A stretch of 15,953 bases of DNA, from positions 1 to 15,953 of the forward strand of contig CAYJXJ010000106.1 in the NCBI GenBank assembly GCA_964374095.1, written 5' to 3'. This document shows positions 13,779 to 15,953 of this stretch, piece after piece (position 1 is the stretch's first letter; each line of letters begins with the position of its first letter). Made by a program: the position numbers and the translations under genes. Under the pieces are notes generated by a model that ran no database searches, was not told where the DNA came from, and saw only the letters and a program-made list of their open reading frames with translations. Origin of the DNA: CAYJXJ01 sp964374095 (GTDB taxonomy: Bacteria; Elusimicrobiota; Elusimicrobia; UBA1565; UBA9628).

Positions 13779-15436
13779 TGAGCGGGCGCCTCCGATCCGC
13801 TGAATAGGAAATGAAGTTCGTTGCCTTCGAACAGGGAATCGTCGAATTCCACCGCATCGGCCGCCCCCTGGATGAAGTGGAGGCCGAGGCCTCCCGGGCG
13901 CACGTCGTCGAGGTCCCGCGGGGAAAACCGGCTTGGGTCCTGCTTCGGGCCCCAGTCGCGGATATGAATCGACAACTCCGGGCCCCGCCAGCCGGCGCCG
14001 ACGCGGATTTTCCCCGAAGCCTCCGAGCCGTAGGTGTGCGCGATGACGTTGGCCGCCGCCTCGGTGACGGCGAGAAGAACGCGGCCGGCCTCTTTTTTGC
14101 CGAGCCCGCGGCCCGCGAGCCGGGTCTCGATGAACCGCCGGAGAGCGGCCAGGGAGGCGGTTTCGGCGGCCAGGGTGATTTCCTCGTAGTCTCCGTAGCC
14201 CACGCCGACGACGGTGATGTCGTCGGCCGGCGGCTGGCCGGAGGTGAAATCCCGGATTTTCCGCATCAGCCGCGCCACCGCCAGCGTCGGACGCTCCGCG
14301 AGGGTCTTTTCCACAGCCTCGGCGCCCAGGCGCCCCCCCTCCGGGGCCTTGGCGTCCGTGACGCCGTCGGTCAGGAATACCATCGTCGCTCCGGGGGCGA
14401 GCCTGATGCGGGCCGCCTCATAAACCGAATCGTCGAGGATGCCCAGGGGGGGCCCGCCGGGGGCGCGCGCCAGGCGCGCCCGGCCGTTTTCAGGACCGAC
14501 GATGACCGGCTCGAGATGCCCGGCGTTGACAAGCTCGACGGCGCCGCTGGAAGGATCGAACACGGCGTAGACGGCCGAGATGAACATGCCCCGGGTCGAG
14601 CGCGCGGCGACGAGGCGGTTGAGGCGCGTGAACAGGGCTCCGCCGTCGACGGCTTCTCCGCCCTGGTATTCGAAATCGCTGGTGAATTTCGCGGCGAAGA
14701 GGGCGGCGGGAACGCCCTTGCCGGACACGTCGGCCACCAGAACCGCCAATCTGCCGTCGGAGAAGCGGTTGAGCGCCAGTACGTCGCCCCCCACATGGCG
14801 GCAGGGGAGGCAGCGGTACTCGACGCGCAGGTTTTGAAAAGACGGCACGACCGAGGGCCAGGAGGTTCTCTGGATCTCCTCCGCGAGCTGCATGTCGCGC
14901 TGCAGGCGATCCTGCTCCAGCTTCTTGCGGTGGAGCAGGGCGTTATCGATGGCGACCGCCGCGATATTGCAGAACCGGGTGAAGAGCCGCTGGTCCTCCG
15001 GGGTGAAGCCGGTCCCTCCCGCCTTATTGATGATTTGCGCCACTCCGATGAGCTTGCCGCGCGCCAAGAGCGGCAGGCACAGAATGCTCTTGGTGCGAAA
15101 GCCCGTCTTCTTGTCGAACTCCGGATAGAACCGGGGGTCCTTATAGGCGTCCTTAATAAGGAGGGCTTGGCGGTTTTCCGCGACCCAGCCCGCGATGCCC
15201 ACCCCGACCTTCAGGCGACGCTGGGCCTTGATGGCCCCGCCCGCTTCGCCGAGGGCGACTTCGTAGAGGAGCTCGCGCCCTCCGCCGTCGAGCAGCATGA
15301 CGTTGGAAGCCTCCGCCCGCATCAGGTCCTGCGCGTTCTTGATGACTTGGGTGAGGACGTCGCCGAGCTCCATGTTCGCGGTCAGCAGGGCCGAAATATC
15401 CAGGAGCCGCTCGAGCTCGGCGGATTCGATTTTCAT
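13775..15436 (-). CDS. GAF - PP2C (RsbU/SpoIIE-type) phosphatase - HATPase (RsbW-type) fusion regulator
   Basis: This 553-residue soluble protein has three domains. A GAF sensor (about 5-165) includes VGVGIAGWVAE and SILCLPLLARGKLIGVAQ. A helical linker (165-190) leads to a PP2C/SpoIIE phosphatase (about 195-412) with metal-binding acids in VGGDVL (D218), VADVSGKGVPAAL (D236), LTDGVTDA (D357) and ADDITVV (D405, D406). A GHKL ATPase (about 420-545) of the anti-sigma kinase type has its N box at LLAVTEAAANVIAHTYG (E459, N463), G1 at IRDWG (D494) and G2 at GGLGLHFI (515-522). The phosphatase and kinase-like domains would act in opposite directions on a STAS partner, and the next gene encodes one. 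The ATG at 15436 has no Shine-Dalgarno. No sigma factor gene lies nearby. Confidence 0.93.
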   Translation of the reverse strand: MKIESAELERLLDISALLTANMELGDVLTQVIKNAQDLMRAEASNVMLLDGGGRELLYEVALGEAGGAIKAQRRLKVGVGIAGWVAENRQALLIKDAYKDPRFYPEFDKKTGFRTKSILCLPLLARGKLIGVAQIINKAGGTGFTPEDQRLFTRFCNIAAVAIDNALLHRKKLEQDRLQRDMQLAEEIQRTSWPSVVPSFQNLRVEYRCLPCRHVGGDVLALNRFSDGRLAVLVADVSGKGVPAALFAAKFTSDFEYQGGEAVDGGALFTRLNRLVAARSTRGMFISAVYAVFDPSSGAVELVNAGHLEPVIVGPENGRARLARAPGGPPLGILDDSVYEAARIRLAPGATMVFLTDGVTDAKAPEGGRLGAEAVEKTLAERPTLAVARLMRKIRDFTSGQPPADDITVVGVGYGDYEEITLAAETASLAALRRFIETRLAGRGLGKKEAGRVLLAVTEAAANVIAHTYGSEASGKIRVGAGWRGPELSIHIRDWGPKQDPSRFSPRDLDDVRPGGLGLHFIQGAADAVEFDDSLFEGNELHFLFSGSEAPAQ

Positions 15437-15448
15437 GGCAACCGGGCT

Positions 15449-15478
15449 AGGCTAGCATTCCATTGAATCGTTCCTCAA
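15449..15478 (-). promoter_or_regulatory. possible promoter for the phosphatase-STAS-mla operon
   Basis: On the minus strand TTGAGG (15473-15478) and TAGCCT (15449-15454) are 18 bases apart. Transcription would begin about 6 bases before the ATG at 15436, giving an almost leaderless message, in keeping with the missing Shine-Dalgarno. An interrupted palindrome GCTAG-G-CTAGC (15446-15456) covers the -10 and could be an operator. Confidence 0.35.
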
Positions 15479-15540
15479 GGCATTAGCGGCGGCCGATTTC
15501 GCCCGCGACTTCACCCAGTTTTTCTGAGTGAGTTTTCGGG

Positions 15541-15700
15541 GTAGGCGTCGGGAGCGGGTGTCCGTCGGGGACGCCGACCTTAGAGGGTCGGCCCGGGTTC
15601 CGGCCCGGCTGTATGCGTACCGCGCGCGGAGCGCGCCGTACTGGGCGGCATTATGGAAGTCCGTTGCCGCCCGGTATGCCGGGCCTCCACACCGGGCGCC
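15541..15700. other. gene-free region dense in stem-loops (possible structured RNA or palindromic repeat element)
   Basis: I see no convincing coding frame from 15437 to about 15800. Within 15541-15700 several inverted repeats follow one another: GCCGACC/GGTCGGC (15573-15579/15586-15592, 6-base loop); GTACCGCGCGC/GCGCGCCGTAC (15617-15627/15631-15641, 3-base loop, one mismatch); GGGCGGCA/TGCCGCCC (15643-15650/15665-15672); and GCCCGG/CCGGGC (15669-15674/15679-15684). The last two share bases and cannot form together. The same is true of GGCGTC/GACGCC (15544-15549/15570-15575) against the first hairpin. I could not match this to a known RNA family. Confidence 0.4.
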
Positions 15701-15727
15701 AATCTTCGTGGCGGGATAAACGGCAAG

Positions 15728-15761
15728 CGGAATTTACTCCCAGCGCTGGGAGTAAATTCCG
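15728..15761. repeat. 34-bp perfect palindrome
   Basis: Two 17-base arms meet with no spacer. The left arm is CGGAATTTACTCCCAGC and the right arm is its exact reverse complement. It lies between the two divergent genes and is more AT-rich than its surroundings. It could be a dispersed palindromic repeat, a bidirectional terminator-like hairpin, or a binding site for a dimeric protein. Only this copy is in the window. Confidence 0.7.
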
Positions 15762-15855
15762 AAGACTCTTGGCGTGGGCGGTCAAATGAAAGCCTGGCCC
15801 GCCTTTGGTAAGCTCTCCCTTCGCCGGGGAAAGTCACCGTAGGAGGACCCGGCTC

Positions 15856-15953
15856 ATTGTCGCGCGGGGCTTTGGCCGCCATTCCCCGCTCCTGGTCGCC
15901 AACAGGCCCGTCGGCAAGGAACTCTGCGCCGTCAACCTCGTCAGAGCCTACCT
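15856..15953 (+). CDS. possible 5' end of a plus-strand gene with an ATT start (partial, runs off right edge)
   Basis: AGGAGG at 15841-15846 lies 9 bases before an ATT. The frame from there is open to the window edge, has mostly G/C third positions, and encodes a basic N-terminus: VARGFGRHSPLLVANRPVGK, then ELCAVNLVRAY. There is no in-frame ATG or GTG after the upstream stop (15787-15789), only a TTG at 15805 with no ribosome-binding site. ATT starts are rare and best known from infC (initiation factor IF-3). The N-terminus is too short to test that, and I assign no function. Confidence 0.4.
   Translation, partial: MVARGFGRHSPLLVANRPVGKELCAVNLVRAY

Noticed and set aside
13811..15466. Very long plus-strand open frame opposite the phosphatase/HATPase gene, with others opposite tgt, the kinase and queA
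   Set aside because: The minus-strand reading gives clear domains and catalytic motifs. The plus-strand translations are low-complexity Arg/Gly/Ala/Pro sequences typical of antisense frames in GC-rich DNA.
15508..15536. Hairpin followed by TTTT on the plus strand, terminator-like
   Set aside because: The stem has mismatches and there is no plus-strand gene upstream for it to terminate.
15541..15761. tRNA, tmRNA, SRP RNA or CRISPR array in the right-hand intergenic region
   Set aside because: There is no cloverleaf with a normal T arm, no SRP or tmRNA signature, and no regularly spaced direct repeats.

Overview
The window is GC-rich, tightly packed bacterial chromosome. Every confidently recognised gene lies on the minus strand. 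The gene set (MCE/Mla-type lipid transport with an inner-membrane MlaE permease, membrane pyrophosphatase, SpoIID-like murein enzyme, queuosine genes, RuvABC) suggests a diderm, probably from a little-cultured lineage such as Elusimicrobiota. That placement is only an impression from gene content. The 10-N run at 713-722 shows this is a scaffolded draft assembly, probably a metagenome bin.

Layout, read along the minus strand from right to left. (1) 15437-15855 is a gene-free, hairpin-rich divergent region, with a possible partial plus-strand gene running off the right edge. (2) 15436-10626 is a signalling-plus-transport operon: a GAF/PP2C-phosphatase/HATPase fusion (RsbU+RsbW-like), a STAS protein, then mlaE, mlaF and mlaD. 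The first three genes overlap. (3) 10625-10424 is an intergenic stretch with a 20-bp palindrome that probably separates two operons. (4) 10423-1395 is an eight-gene operon with overlaps or very short gaps: yebC, ruvC, ruvA, ruvB, spoIID-like, queA, a membrane-spanning TPR/Sel1 protein kinase, tgt. (5) A good sigma70-type promoter at 1333-1362 precedes hppA. hppA runs off the left edge and is interrupted by the scaffold gap plus about 150 bases that do not belong to it.

The genes group by function. RuvA, RuvB and RuvC form the Holliday-junction branch-migration and resolution machine. QueA and Tgt are both in the tRNA queuosine pathway, with a kinase gene coupled between them. MlaE, MlaF and MlaD form the core of a phospholipid ABC transporter. 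The STAS protein ahead of mlaE could be its MlaB-like subunit, a partner-switch anti-sigma antagonist, or both. The regulator fused from a phosphatase and a kinase-like domain directly upstream would be its natural modifier.

The most interesting points are: (a) the partner-switch module translationally coupled to a lipid transporter; (b) the kinase domain lacking the VAIK lysine, tethered by one membrane helix to an extracytoplasmic repeat domain; (c) the interrupted hppA, with a 6-bp direct repeat at the breakpoints; (d) the palindromes and stem-loops right of 15540. I did not find a CRISPR array, tRNA, rRNA, recognisable transposase or classical defence system.
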